Below are positions 26,250 through 35,816 of a DNA stretch of 64,000 bases, one piece after another; positions within the stretch are counted from its first letter, which is position 1, and each line of letters starts with the position of its first letter. The notes below the pieces were generated by a model. The model ran no database searches and had not been told where the DNA came from. It saw only the letters and a program-made list of their open reading frames with translations. Origin of the DNA: Lachnospiraceae bacterium (GTDB lineage Bacteria; Bacillota; Clostridia; Lachnospirales; Lachnospiraceae); the NCBI GenBank assembly GCA_021199655.1, contig JAJQHQ010000027.1:62332-126331 (forward strand). Reading direction: 5' to 3'. Both the position numbers and the translations under genes were made by a program.

Positions 26250-26356
26250 CCGCCTCCAGACCCTCCCATTACAAAACATTTTTACGCGAAACATAACTGC
26301 TCGTTGGGATTATAGCATAATTCACATGACATGAAAACTGTTTTCTTTTATCTGCT

Positions 26357-27520
26357 TCAGAGCAGCCACTTTTCCCAGGCCAGATTCAGATAGTCCGAAT
26401 ATCCGGCTTTTTCCGCAGATTCCACCATCACGATCGGCATCCGGCCGATCTCCTTTCCATCCAGCATATAAATGTATGCCCCCACCTCGTCGCCCTTTTC
26501 CAGAGGCGCCTGGATATCGTCCTGCCATTCGATCTGTTTTTCTATCAGAGAAAAATCTTCGCCGCTCGTGCTGAGATAAGAGAATTTGCCTTCCACGGCG
26601 ACTGCAAATTCCTGCTGAATTGTTCCTTTGACCGTTATCTTTGAAAGCTCCGGAGTCTCCTCATCATAATACATCGAACACATGGAAAAACCATAGCTCA
26701 AAAGCTCCGCTGCCTCCGCAAAGCGGGTCTTTGTATCCGGAGCGGTCAATACGACACTTACCAGACGGATGCCGTCTCGCCTGGCCGTGGCTGAAAGACA
26801 GTATTTCGCATAACTTGTGCTTCCGGTCTTCAGGCCGTCGCAGCCGTCATAGGAACGAAGAAGTTTGTTGGTATTCGACAAAGTAAACACACTGCTGCCC
26901 TGTGCCGTCACATGTGTAATGTCTTCCATCCAGATATCGGAATATTCCGTCACCTGCGGATACCGGTACAAAAGCTCGCGCGACATGATCGCGACATCGC
27001 GTGCCGAAGTGTAATGCTCTGCAGACTCGGTCAGCCCGCAGCAGTCCACAAAATGCGTATGCTCCATACCAAGCTCAGCCGCTTTCGCGTTCATGCGCTC
27101 CACAAACGCTTCCTCTGTGCCGGAAATGGCTTCCGCCATCGTAACTGCGGCATCGTTGCCTGAAGCGATGATAATGCATTTGAGAAGTGTTTCTACGGTC
27201 TGCACCTCACCGGTCTCCAGAAAGACCTGAGAACCGCCCATGGATTTGGCATAGGCGCTGGTCGTGACTTCCTCTGTCAGACTGATCTCACCCTTTTCCA
27301 TTGCTTCAAAAATAAGAAGGATCGTCATCACTTTCGTCACGCTGGCCGGGTGAACCGGGGTGTCCGCATCCTTTTCATACAGGAGTGTTCCGGTCGACAC
27401 CTCCATCACCGCCGCATGGGGCGTCTCGATCTCAGGCTCTGCAAATGCGGTCAAGGGCAGGGAAAAACTGCTGTAAAAAATAAGAATACATATCAGAATC
27501 GGCAGGAACCGGTTTCGCAT
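26357..27520 (-). CDS. D-alanyl-D-alanine carboxypeptidase (DacF/PBP5-like)
   Basis: A secreted serine peptidase that trims the terminal D-Ala from peptidoglycan pentapeptides. The signal peptide (about 1-27) ends at AFA-EP. Active-site motifs are SVTK (Ser60/Lys63), SGN (120-122) and KTG (near 231) in DGLKTGSTSY. The C-terminal beta-rich PBP5-C domain covers about 285-375. 387 residues is normal. In Firmicutes a dacF or dacB gene often accompanies spoIIM, scpAB and xerD, so a spore-cortex or general wall role is possible. It runs in the same direction as the phosphoesterase downstream. Confidence 0.93.
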   Translation of the reverse strand: MRNRFLPILICILIFYSSFSLPLTAFAEPEIETPHAAVMEVSTGTLLYEKDADTPVHPASVTKVMTILLIFEAMEKGEISLTEEVTTSAYAKSMGGSQVFLETGEVQTVETLLKCIIIASGNDAAVTMAEAISGTEEAFVERMNAKAAELGMEHTHFVDCCGLTESAEHYTSARDVAIMSRELLYRYPQVTEYSDIWMEDITHVTAQGSSVFTLSNTNKLLRSYDGCDGLKTGSTSYAKYCLSATARRDGIRLVSVVLTAPDTKTRFAEAAELLSYGFSMCSMYYDEETPELSKITVKGTIQQEFAVAVEGKFSYLSTSGEDFSLIEKQIEWQDDIQAPLEKGDEVGAYIYMLDGKEIGRMPIVMVESAEKAGYSDYLNLAWEKWLL

Positions 27521-27599
27521 AAAACACGCTCCGAAGCTTTCTCTTGCTCCCTATTTTATGCGCTCCACTCCCAACTTATGACCTGGCTCGTACCTTATC

Positions 27600-29165
27600 T
27601 CACAGGAGCGGTGCAAAAAGGCGCAGGATGCTCTGACCGAAACGCTGCAGCAGATTTCTCTTTTCGCAGTCCTCAATCGTTATCTCTTTGCTTTCTGAGA
27701 AGACGGCTTCGGCATCTTTTTTTACATCCATAACCGCTTCCGTGTCATACATCCAGACACCGCATTCAAAATGCAGATACAGGCTGCGGTAATCCAGATT
27801 GATGGAACCTACCGTCGCGATCGTATCGTCACAGACAAAGCATTTGGCGTGGATAAAGCCGGGTGTATACTCGAAGATGCGGACACCTCCGCGGATCAGT
27901 GCCTCATAGTAAGACTGTGTCAGCAAAAAGACTGCTTTTTTATCAGGAATCGCCGGCGTGACAATACGGATATCGATCCCGCTTTTGGCAGCAAGCAGCA
28001 GCGCAGTCTGCGTCTCATTGTCAATGATCAGATATGGCGTGAAAATATAAACATATTTCTCCGCACGGCTGATGATATTCAGATAGACATTTTCCCCGAC
28101 CGTCTCATGATCCAGAGGCGTGTCACAATAAGGCTGCACATAGCCGGTGCCCTCAAACGGTTCCTCATGCCAGCGATGCGGAGTATATCTGCCGTAAGCC
28201 ACATTCTCATGGGCAAGAACGCTCCACATTTTCAGAAACATCATCGTAAAGCTCCAGACGCCTTCCCCCTGCAGCATCACCGCGGTATCCTTCCAGTAGC
28301 CAAAGCGTTCGATGCGGTTGATATACTCATCAGCAAGATTGATTCCCCCGGTAAAGGCAGTGTACCCGTCTATTACCGTAATCTTACGATGATCACGGTT
28401 GTTGAGAACGATCTCCGCCACAGGGATCAGCGGATTGAACACTTCACAGCGGATACCCATACTTTTCAGCTGCCACTCAAATGTCTGGGGCATTTTGCTC
28501 GCGCATCCCCAGTCGTCATAAATGAGCCGGACATCCAGCCCCAGCTTAACCTTCTTTTCAAGGACTTTCAGAACACTCTGCCACATCTCACCATCATCAA
28601 TAATAAAATATTCCATGAAAATGAAATGCTCCGCCTTTTCCAGTTCCTCCAGAAAAACCGGAAAAAATTCTTCCCCGGAACGAAAATAGCGGGTCTTTGT
28701 ATGATCATAAACCGGATACCCGGCATTTTTCCAGATATAATCAGACTGACACAAAGCAGAGGTGCTGATTTCCTTCAGCGCAGCTCTGACTTCCGGGTCT
28801 TCCTTTAAACAGTCCTTTGACTGTTCTTCCGCCTGGTTCAGACGTGCTTCCAGTCTCGAGCCAAGCCAGGATTTGCCAAAAAGCAGATAAATGACCGCTC
28901 CGGCAATCGGCACAGCGAGGATCAGGATCGTCCAGGCCAGCTTATATGCAGGATTCATGTCCCGGCTGACGAGCCAGAGCACGGCCAGGATGCTGAGAAT
29001 ATTGATGATTACCGAGACAAAACCATATTTTGATCTCAGCACAAACACAACAAATACGATCCACAGCACCTGAATAACCACAGCAAGCGCAAAAAGTATG
29101 ATTCTTCCTATTGTATTCGCTGTCGTTTTCTTCATTAATTTTTCATGTTTTTCCGCCAAATTCAT
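27600..29165 (-). CDS. cls: Cardiolipin synthase
   Basis: A 521-residue membrane enzyme of the phospholipase D superfamily that joins two phosphatidylglycerols to cardiolipin. Two N-terminal hydrophobic segments (about 20-45 and 50-95) include the PLDc_N domain ending VIYLLFGKSW. The first HKD motif is degenerate in spacing but present as NRDHRKITVIDGYTAFTGG; the second is FIHAKCFVCDDTIATVGS. Length fits the ClsA type. It precedes the carboxypeptidase on the same strand. Confidence 0.94.
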   Translation of the reverse strand: MNLAEKHEKLMKKTTANTIGRIILFALAVVIQVLWIVFVVFVLRSKYGFVSVIINILSILAVLWLVSRDMNPAYKLAWTILILAVPIAGAVIYLLFGKSWLGSRLEARLNQAEEQSKDCLKEDPEVRAALKEISTSALCQSDYIWKNAGYPVYDHTKTRYFRSGEEFFPVFLEELEKAEHFIFMEYFIIDDGEMWQSVLKVLEKKVKLGLDVRLIYDDWGCASKMPQTFEWQLKSMGIRCEVFNPLIPVAEIVLNNRDHRKITVIDGYTAFTGGINLADEYINRIERFGYWKDTAVMLQGEGVWSFTMMFLKMWSVLAHENVAYGRYTPHRWHEEPFEGTGYVQPYCDTPLDHETVGENVYLNIISRAEKYVYIFTPYLIIDNETQTALLLAAKSGIDIRIVTPAIPDKKAVFLLTQSYYEALIRGGVRIFEYTPGFIHAKCFVCDDTIATVGSINLDYRSLYLHFECGVWMYDTEAVMDVKKDAEAVFSESKEITIEDCEKRNLLQRFGQSILRLFAPLL

Positions 29166-29234
29166 CCGACTGATAATCTCTTTCTTTTTCTATCTCCCGG
29201 AATTTCTGTGCTGTTCACACAGTTTCCATTATCA

Positions 29235-29261
29235 GTAATCATGAACGTACCTTCACAGCAG
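29235..29261 (-). repeat. 27-bp dispersed repeat, degenerate copy 6
   Basis: Retains the core CTGTGAAGGTACG (minus strand) and GTAA at one end. It lies 69 bases upstream of cls, in the same orientation. Confidence 0.5.
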
Positions 29262-29280
29262 CGCATATTCTTCTCAAAGA

Positions 29281-29311
29281 AAATCCCTGACCACAGGGCG
29301 ATCAGGGATTG
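29281..29311 (-). terminator. Terminator after rpsU
   Basis: AATCCCTGA pairs with TCAGGGATT across an 11-base loop; TTTTCTTT follows on the minus strand. Confidence 0.8.
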
Positions 29312-29352
29312 TTGTCCTCGACTTCTTTGCGAATCGGAACATGATGTTTCAT

Positions 29353-29529
29353 TTAATTGTATTTCCTCTTGCGAGCAGCTTCCGACTTTTTCTTCCGGCG
29401 TACGCTCGGCTTCTCGTAATGCTCTCTTTTACGAATCTCCTGCTGGATTCCTGCCTTTGCGCAATTCCTCTTGAAACGACGAAGAGCACTGTCCAGAGTT
29501 TCGTTTTCTTTTACGATCACATTTGACAT
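29353..29529 (-). CDS. rpsU: 30S ribosomal protein S21
   Basis: A 58-residue very basic protein: [20 protein letters not shown] at the start, [20 protein letters not shown] in the middle and a lysine/arginine tail [14 protein letters not shown]21 binds the 30S platform near the anti-Shine-Dalgarno end. GGAGGGAGG lies about 13 bases before the ATG, a slightly long spacing. A stem-loop terminator follows, so it appears to be transcribed alone. Confidence 0.96.
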   Translation of the reverse strand: MSNVIVKENETLDSALRRFKRNCAKAGIQQEIRKREHYEKPSVRRKKKSEAARKRKYN

Positions 29530-29706
29530 TGTCTCACACCTAACCTCCCTCCAGTTGCAGATTGTGCAAGACATCGTACCTGGTCTGTCCCCTGCAGATT
29601 CTGATAAAACTACACGGGTGTGTTGTTGCACTACAATCAGTATACCATATTTTTGCTTTTCGTCAACCAGAAATTTATTTTGTTCACAGTTTCAAACAGC
29701 ACCATT

Positions 29707-32346
29707 CTATTTTATCTGTGCGCCAAGCACCTCTTTGGCTTTCTCCAGCGCCGCATCCACACCATCAGGATTCTTGCCGCCGGCCTGCGCCATATTCGGG
29801 CGTCCGCCGCCGCCGCCGCCGACCAGAGCGGCAATGCCTTTGATCAGGTTGCCCGCATGCGCACCCTTCTTCATCGCGCCGTCCGTCGCCGCCGCCATCA
29901 GGCTGACTTTTCCATCTGACACAGATGCCAGAAGCACCACGCCCTCGCCAAGCTTCTCACGCAGCTGGTCGCCGAGCTCACGAAGGCCGTTCATATCAAC
30001 GCCGGAAAGCTTTGTCGCGAGCAGCTTCACGCCGTTCACCTCGCAGACCTGATCCATCACATCTCCGAGCGCGTCCTTCGCCAGCCTGCTTTTCAGGGAC
30101 TCGTTTTCGCTGTTGACAGCCTTCATCTCCGCCTGCAGCGCCGTGATCTTCTCGTGAATACCTGCCGGAGTCGTTTTCAGCAGCCTTGCCGCATCGGCCA
30201 GCTCCTCTTCCATCTTCTTATAATAAGTGAACACGCCCTCGCCGGTCAGCGCCTCGATACGCCGTACACCGGCCGCTACGCCCGCCTCGGAAACAATCTT
30301 GAATCTCGTAATGACAGAGGTATTTGCCACATGAGTACCGCCGCAGAGTTCCTTTGAAAAATCGCCCATCGACACGACGCGGACCTCGTCGCCGTATTTC
30401 TCGCCGAACAGCGCCATCGCGCCGGTCTTCTTCGCGTCCTCGATGCTCATAACTTCAGTGACAACCGGAAGCGCCGCCGCGATCTCACGGTTCACCAGCT
30501 CCTCCGTCTGCGCGATCTCTTCCGTGGTCATCGCCTGGAAATGCGCAAAGTCAAAACGCAGACGGTCCGGAGTCACGAGAGACCCCTTCTGCTCTACATG
30601 TGAGCCAAGCACCGTCTTCAGCGCTTTCTGGAGAAGGTGCGTCGCGCTGTGGTTCCGGCAGGTATTCGTCCGCCCAGCCTCATCCACAGTAAGTGTCACC
30701 GTATCGCCGGTCTTGATCATGCCCTCTGCCATATAGCCGACATGACCATATTTTCCGCCAAGCAGATGGATCGTATCCTCAACGACAAAACGTCCGTCCG
30801 CACAGGAAATCACGCCCTTGTCGCCTTCCTGTCCGCCCATGGTACCGTAGAACGGCGTCTGCTCCGTGATCACGGTGCCGCGCACACCCTCGGTAAGCGC
30901 CTCAGTGAGCTCGGTATCCGTCGTAAGCACGGTAATCTTCGAATCACAGCTTAATGTATCATAGCCGACAAATTCCGTAGTAATCGCAGCCGGAATCTGA
31001 TCATAAACCGTGGCGTCCGCACCCATGTAATTTGTCGTTGCACGCGCCGCACGGGCTTTCTGTCGCTGTTCCTCCATGCAGGCCGTAAAGCCTTCCTCAT
31101 CAATCGTATAGCCCTTCTCTTCCAGAATCTCTTTTGTAAGATCAAGCGGGAATCCATAGGTGTCATAGAGCACAAACGCGTCCTTACCTTCCAGAGTCGT
31201 CTTTCCTTCCGCGGAAAGCTTTGTCTCCAGATCATTTAAAATGGAAAGGCCCTGATCGATCGTGCGGCTGAATTTTTCCTCCTCCTGGGAGAGTACCTTG
31301 AAGATAAAATCTTTCTTCTCTTCCAGTTCCGGATAGCCGGCCTTCGATCCCTCGATCACCGTCTCAGAGAGCTTAGAGAGGAAGCTGCCCTCAATGCCCA
31401 GCATACGGCCATGTCTCGCCGCACGGCGGATCAGACGGCGGAGCACATAGCCTCTGCCCTCGTTCGACGGCATAATGCCGTCTGAGATCATAAATGTTGC
31501 GGAACGGATATGATCGACGATCAGACGAATCGAGATATCTTTCTTCTCATCCGTCTTGTACACGGTCTTCGCCACCTCGCATACCTTGTCCCGCAGTGCC
31601 TGGATCGTGTCCACATCAAAGATGGAATCCACGTCCTGCACGACCACTGCCAGACGCTCCAGACCCATACCGGTGTCGATATTTTTCTGTTTTAATGTCT
31701 CATAATTGCCTTTGCCGTCATTCTCAAACTGGGTAAAGACATTGTTCCAGATCTCAATATAGCGGTCACAGTCGCAGCCGACCGTACAGCCCGGCTTCCC
31801 GCAGCCGTATTTCTCTCCGCGGTCATAATAAATCTCCGAACACGGTCCGCACGGACCCGCGCCATGCTCCCAGAAGTTGTCCTCCTTGCCAAAGCGGAAG
31901 ATGCGCTCCGGCGCGATGCCGATCTGCTCATGCCAGATGTCCCAGGCTTCGTCATCGTCCTGATACACGGACGGATACAGACGGTCCGGATCCAGTCCGA
32001 TCACTTCGGTCAGGAATTCCCATGACCAGCCGATCGCCTCTTTTTTGAAATAATCGCCAAAAGAAAAGTTGCCGAGCATTTCAAAAAAGGTACCGTGACG
32101 CGCGGTCTTGCCGACATTCTCAATATCACCTGTGCGGATGCACTTCTGGCAGGTCGCCACTCTCTTGCACGGCGGAATCTCCGCACCCGTAAAATAAGGC
32201 TTCAAAGGCGCCATGCCTGCATTGATCAAAAGCAGACTGTTGTCATTATGCGGCACCAGCGAAAAGCTGTTCATCACAAGATGCCCCTTGCTTTTGAAAA
32301 AGTCCAGATACATTTTTCTTAACTCATTTACTCCATATTTCTTCAC
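29707..32346 (-). CDS. alaS: Alanyl-tRNA synthetase
   Basis: Charges tRNA-Ala and hydrolyses mischarged Ser/Gly-tRNA. The 879-residue protein has the catalytic core from the start (YLDFFKSKGHLVMNSFSLVP), the tRNA-recognition region with RRAARHGRMLG, the editing domain with zinc-type residues HSATHLLQKAL and KELCGGTHVANT, and the C-terminal DHHA1 domain with GGGGGGRPNMAQAGG. No T-box sequence is seen in its leader. It lies downstream of the precorrin-2 dehydrogenase/RNase H fusion but has its own predicted promoter. Confidence 0.97.
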   Translation of the reverse strand: MKKYGVNELRKMYLDFFKSKGHLVMNSFSLVPHNDNSLLLINAGMAPLKPYFTGAEIPPCKRVATCQKCIRTGDIENVGKTARHGTFFEMLGNFSFGDYFKKEAIGWSWEFLTEVIGLDPDRLYPSVYQDDDEAWDIWHEQIGIAPERIFRFGKEDNFWEHGAGPCGPCSEIYYDRGEKYGCGKPGCTVGCDCDRYIEIWNNVFTQFENDGKGNYETLKQKNIDTGMGLERLAVVVQDVDSIFDVDTIQALRDKVCEVAKTVYKTDEKKDISIRLIVDHIRSATFMISDGIMPSNEGRGYVLRRLIRRAARHGRMLGIEGSFLSKLSETVIEGSKAGYPELEEKKDFIFKVLSQEEEKFSRTIDQGLSILNDLETKLSAEGKTTLEGKDAFVLYDTYGFPLDLTKEILEEKGYTIDEEGFTACMEEQRQKARAARATTNYMGADATVYDQIPAAITTEFVGYDTLSCDSKITVLTTDTELTEALTEGVRGTVITEQTPFYGTMGGQEGDKGVISCADGRFVVEDTIHLLGGKYGHVGYMAEGMIKTGDTVTLTVDEAGRTNTCRNHSATHLLQKALKTVLGSHVEQKGSLVTPDRLRFDFAHFQAMTTEEIAQTEELVNREIAAALPVVTEVMSIEDAKKTGAMALFGEKYGDEVRVVSMGDFSKELCGGTHVANTSVITRFKIVSEAGVAAGVRRIEALTGEGVFTYYKKMEEELADAARLLKTTPAGIHEKITALQAEMKAVNSENESLKSRLAKDALGDVMDQVCEVNGVKLLATKLSGVDMNGLRELGDQLREKLGEGVVLLASVSDGKVSLMAAATDGAMKKGAHAGNLIKGIAALVGGGGGGRPNMAQAGGKNPDGVDAALEKAKEVLGAQIK

Positions 32347-32454
32347 GACTACGCCTCCGTTTTCATTTCCTTTTTCTATTTCCGTGTTTATCTATTATTT
32401 CAAATATGAATGCTCACAGCCGCAAGGCCATATAGCTTTCAAACACCGTGAATC

Positions 32455-32483
32455 ATGATAGCACAGTGTATTTTTGATTTCAA
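32455..32483 (-). promoter_or_regulatory. Predicted sigma-A promoter for alaS
   Basis: On the minus strand TTGAAA (32478-32483) and TATCAT (32455-32460), spacing 17, about 110 bases before the start. Confidence 0.55.
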
Positions 32484-32626
32484 TATAAAACAGACAAAAT
32501 CTGACCGTTTCCGTAACCGGACGCCGATTCTTTTCCTATCCGCATACACCTGTCAAAAAAATATTTTGCAGCCTCAGAAGCTATATATCCGTCTGCCCCT
32601 GTAAGCACATATAAACAAGATCATCA

Positions 32627-33703
32627 TCAAAGCGCCTGAACAACATCCTCGATCAGGTCCTCGCCGTCTGCTGCGCCCGTCGCCAGCTGATCGCACCGCT
32701 CATTCTCCGGGTGGCCGTCATGCCCCTTTACCCAGTTCCAGGTGATCCGATGCGGTCCCGCTGCAGCCAGCAGGCGTTTCCAGAGGTCAACATTTTTAAC
32801 AGGATCCGTTTTATTGCGCATCCAGTTCTTTTTGATCCAGCCATCCAGCCAGTGTTCATTGAATGCTTTGATCAGATACTGCGAATCCGAGTAAAGCTCG
32901 ATCTCACATGGGCGTTTCAAAGCTTCCAGCCCGACGATCGCCGCCATCAGCTCCATGCGGTTGTTCGTCGTCTTCACATACCCCTGTGAGAACTGTCTCT
33001 CATGCAGTTCGCCAGCAGCATCCGTATACTGCAGGATCACACCGTAACCGCCCGGTCCGTCCGGATTGCCGCGCGCCGCACCGTCGGTGAAGATGCGGAC
33101 CTTTCCGGCAGCTTTCTGCGTTATTACCTTTTCTACCGATCCTGGTGCGTCAGCATCCTGCCCTATTGTATCACATGATCGTTCTGTGACAGCCTCAACT
33201 GTCCCTGCAGCCTGTTGTACCGGTTCCGCCGTTTTCTCAGTCTCCCGCAGCATCTCCCGGATCTGATTCGCGACCCGCTTTGACCCGGCCGCATCATGCC
33301 CAGCCGAGCTCACTCCGGCGACAATCGTATCATCATAGGCGAGCACCGGAAAATAGAAATCGCAGCGGGTCTTGTCATTACAGACATTGACCGGAATCCC
33401 GGCCTCCTTACAACCCGCGTAAATCTCCTGATTAAGCCGGTTGTCATTTGTCGCCGCGATGACAAACGACGCACCGCAGATATCCCCTTTCTCATATTTT
33501 CTGCGAATGATGGTCAGCCGACCGGCCGCATCCAGATCGCGCAGCTCCGGATTCACTTCCGGTGCGATCACATAAAGATGCTCAGTAAAATCAACCAGTG
33601 CGCGAATCCGCCTTTTGGCGATCGTACCGGCTCCAACCACCACAATTTTTCTGTCCATAAGATCCACAAAGATCGGAAAGTATTTCTTGTTCTTCTTTTC
33701 CAT
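32627..33703 (-). CDS. Fusion of precorrin-2 dehydrogenase-like domain and RNase HI
   Basis: A single 358-residue frame with two unrelated domains. Residues about 1-155 match the SirC/Met8/CysG-N family, which oxidises precorrin-2 to sirohydrochlorin for siroheme or cobalamin: [19 protein letters not shown] is the NAD site, followed by [15 protein letters not shown] and CDFYFPVL. The position of the usual catalytic Asp (NVVD) reads NVCND, so it may be shifted or lost. After a 45-residue Glu/Ala/Thr linker, residues about 200-350 are a complete RNase HI ([42 protein letters not shown]), with all four catalytic acids. The frame is continuous, with no sign of a frameshift. Start chosen at ATG 33703; Shine-Dalgarno is weak. 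Confidence 0.88.
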   Translation of the reverse strand: MEKKNKKYFPIFVDLMDRKIVVVGAGTIAKRRIRALVDFTEHLYVIAPEVNPELRDLDAAGRLTIIRRKYEKGDICGASFVIAATNDNRLNQEIYAGCKEAGIPVNVCNDKTRCDFYFPVLAYDDTIVAGVSSAGHDAAGSKRVANQIREMLRETEKTAEPVQQAAGTVEAVTERSCDTIGQDADAPGSVEKVITQKAAGKVRIFTDGAARGNPDGPGGYGVILQYTDAAGELHERQFSQGYVKTTNNRMELMAAIVGLEALKRPCEIELYSDSQYLIKAFNEHWLDGWIKKNWMRNKTDPVKNVDLWKRLLAAAGPHRITWNWVKGHDGHPENERCDQLATGAADGEDLIEDVVQAL

Positions 33704-33743
33704 AAATGCCACCGTTTTCCGCCCCTGATTCCGTTTACGTCAA

Positions 33744-33772
33744 AGTATACCAGACTTTTTGCGGAAAGACAA
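33744..33772 (-). promoter_or_regulatory. Predicted promoter for the fusion gene
   Basis: Minus strand TTGTCT (33767-33772) and TATACT (33744-33749), spacing 17, about 41 bases from the start and divergent from the DAHP synthase promoter. Confidence 0.55.
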
Positions 33773-33785
33773 TCAAATTAAAAAA

Positions 33786-33819
33786 TTGTGTCGACATTTT
33801 TTTCTGAATATACTATACT
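33786..33819 (+). promoter_or_regulatory. Predicted promoter(s) for DAHP synthase
   Basis: Two overlapping sets with 17-base spacing: TTGTGT at 33786 with TATACT at 33809, and TCGACA at 33791 with TATACT at 33814. Confidence 0.55.
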
Positions 33820-33865
33820 GTAAGGGCTGTGACAAACGATACTCAATAAGAAGAGGTACACAGAA

Positions 33866-34900
33866 ATGTCCATGAATTTTGTAACAAAACTTCCCATTCC
33901 GATGGAGGTAAAAAAACAGTATCCGCTTCCGCAGAAGGTTGTGGAGGTCAAGCAGCGTCGCGATGCGGAGATTCGCGACGTCATCACCGGAAAATCCGAT
34001 AAATTTCTCGTCATCATCGGGCCCTGCTCCGCGGACAGCCCCGACCCTGTGATGGATTACGTGCACCGGCTGGCCAAAGTGCAGGACAAGGTCGGCGACC
34101 GCCTGATCCTGATTCCGCGTATTTACACGAATAAACCTCGTACGACCGGTGAGGGGTACAAAGGCATGATCCATCAGCCTGACCCGGAAAAACAGCCGGA
34201 TGTGTTTGCCGGACTCGTAGCCGTGCGTTCTCTCCACACAAGAGTTATCGAGGAGACCGGCCTGACTTCAGCCGATGAGATGCTCTATCCGGAAAACTAC
34301 CGCTATCTGGACGACCTGCTCTCTTACGTGGCGATCGGAGCACGCTCCGTCGAGGATCAGCACCACCGCATGACCGTCAGCGGCATGGACGTGCCTGCCG
34401 GCATGAAAAATCCGACCAGCGGCGACCTTTCCGTCCTCCTGAATTCCGTCGTGGCGGCGCATGCGCAGCACACCTTCATCTACCGCGGCTGGGAAGTCAA
34501 CACGACCGGCAATCCGCTGGCACACGTCGTCCTTCGCGGCGCGACCAACAAGCATGGAAATGCCATCCCGAACTACCACTACGAGGATCTGATCCTGCTG
34601 CACGATCTGTACGAGAAACGCGATCTGGCCAATCCGGCTGTCATCGTGGATACGAACCACTCCAACTCCGGCAAAAAATATCTCGAACAGATCCGCATCG
34701 TTCAGGAGGTACTGCACAGCCGCAGCTATTCACCGGAGCTGAAAAAGCTGATCAAGGGCTTCATGATTGAAAGCTACATTGAGGACGGCGCACAGAAGAT
34801 CGGCTGCGAGCCGCATGTTTACGGCAAGTCCATCACGGATCCGTGCCTTGGCTGGGAGAAGTCCGAGAAACTGATTTATGAGATTTATAAGAAATGCTAA
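33866..34900 (+). CDS. aroF: 3-Deoxy-7-phosphoheptulonate synthase, class I
   Basis: Condenses phosphoenolpyruvate and erythrose-4-phosphate to DAHP, the entry to aromatic amino-acid synthesis. The 344-residue protein matches the AroF/G/H type: VIIGPCSADSPDPVMDY, RIYTNKPRTTGEGYKG, ARSVEDQHHRM, KNPTSGD, LRGATNKHGNAIPNY and VDTNHSNSGKKYLEQ. AAGAGG precedes the ATG. Which aromatic amino acid inhibits it cannot be read with confidence, so the aroF symbol is generic. It is a single-gene unit with its own promoter and terminator. Confidence 0.94.
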   Translation: MSMNFVTKLPIPMEVKKQYPLPQKVVEVKQRRDAEIRDVITGKSDKFLVIIGPCSADSPDPVMDYVHRLAKVQDKVGDRLILIPRIYTNKPRTTGEGYKGMIHQPDPEKQPDVFAGLVAVRSLHTRVIEETGLTSADEMLYPENYRYLDDLLSYVAIGARSVEDQHHRMTVSGMDVPAGMKNPTSGDLSVLLNSVVAAHAQHTFIYRGWEVNTTGNPLAHVVLRGATNKHGNAIPNYHYEDLILLHDLYEKRDLANPAVIVDTNHSNSGKKYLEQIRIVQEVLHSRSYSPELKKLIKGFMIESYIEDGAQKIGCEPHVYGKSITDPCLGWEKSEKLIYEIYKKC

Positions 34901-34919
34901 AAAGCATTGTGAGCAAGGC

Positions 34920-34954
34920 AAAATGGCTGTCGATTTCAGTTCGGCAGCCATTTT
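34920..34954 (+). terminator. Terminator after DAHP synthase
   Basis: AAAATGGCTG pairs with CAGCCATTTT, ending in a T-run that overlaps the stop of the converging HAD gene. Confidence 0.8.
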
Positions 34955-35744
34955 ACAGCGACTGGCGTTCGCTGTGCAGATTCTTTGCCAGCCCTTCCAC
35001 TGACAGAAAGCAATGATCTGCTACTTCACTGTCTTCTGTTTCCTCTCCGGTCAGCACCAGACAGGTAGCAATTCCCGCCCGTTTTCCGCATTCAATGTCC
35101 GTATACAGGCGGTCGCCCACGATCATCGCATCCTGTCGTGCAATTTCATATTGTTTTAAAACATAATCAATCATCCCCGGATCAGGCTTACCAAGGAACT
35201 CCGGTTCCCGTCCCACAGCCAGTGAGATCATTTTGCTGATTGCACCGCAGTCCGGCACCATACCGAATTCGGACGGACAACAAAGGTCAGCGTTCGTTGC
35301 GTACCACGGACGGATAAATCTATGTACTTCCAGCAGCCGGCATACCCTTCGGATTTTCTCATAGGTCAGTTCCGTATCGTAGGCCATGAGCACAGCCGCC
35401 ACATCTTCTTCGGCTTCCTGTGTCACGCAAAGTCCTTCCCTCCTGCATTCGAAAAGAAAGCTTTCGGTTCCAAGTACAAAAATCTTCTTATCTTTGAACT
35501 CTGCCTTCAGCCGCTTTGCCACGTATATCCCGGCCGTCATGAATTCCTCACGATCGGCCGGTATCCCCCACTGCTCAAACTGAGCAAGGTATTCGTCAAT
35601 TCCTTTTGACGAATTGTTTGTCAGATAACAGCAATGCGCTCCCTGTCTGTGAATTTCTTCTATCAAAGAAGCGGCCCCCGGGATGAGAGTTTTCCCGAGA
35701 GCCAGCGTGCCATCAATATCAAGAAAATATAGTTTCTTTTTCAT
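34953..35744 (-). CDS. HAD-IIA phosphatase (NagD-like)
   Basis: A 263-residue haloacid-dehalogenase-type phosphatase of subclass IIA. Motif I is YFLDIDGTL (nucleophile and acid Asp), motif II LTNNSSK, motif III near LGKPDPG, and motif IV MIVGDRLYTDIECGKRAG. The C2 cap lies between (about 80-190). Substrates of this group include sugar phosphates, p-nitrophenyl phosphate and nucleotides; not predictable here. It is the last gene after the sugar ABC permeases on the same strand, 72 bases downstream, so it may dephosphorylate a product of that uptake system. Confidence 0.88.
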   Translation of the reverse strand: MKKKLYFLDIDGTLALGKTLIPGAASLIEEIHRQGAHCCYLTNNSSKGIDEYLAQFEQWGIPADREEFMTAGIYVAKRLKAEFKDKKIFVLGTESFLFECRREGLCVTQEAEEDVAAVLMAYDTELTYEKIRRVCRLLEVHRFIRPWYATNADLCCPSEFGMVPDCGAISKMISLAVGREPEFLGKPDPGMIDYVLKQYEIARQDAMIVGDRLYTDIECGKRAGIATCLVLTGEETEDSEVADHCFLSVEGLAKNLHSERQSL

Positions 35745-35816
35745 ACAATCAATAAAATCTCCTGATAATCTGATTTTTCATACCATCGTCCCATGTTTTC
35801 AGAGCGCATTCGGTGA

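Noticed and set aside
32347..32626. T-box leader for alaS, also considered for trpS and gltX
   Set aside because: No AGGGTGGNACCGCG-type sequence is found on the appropriate strand upstream of any of these synthetase genes.
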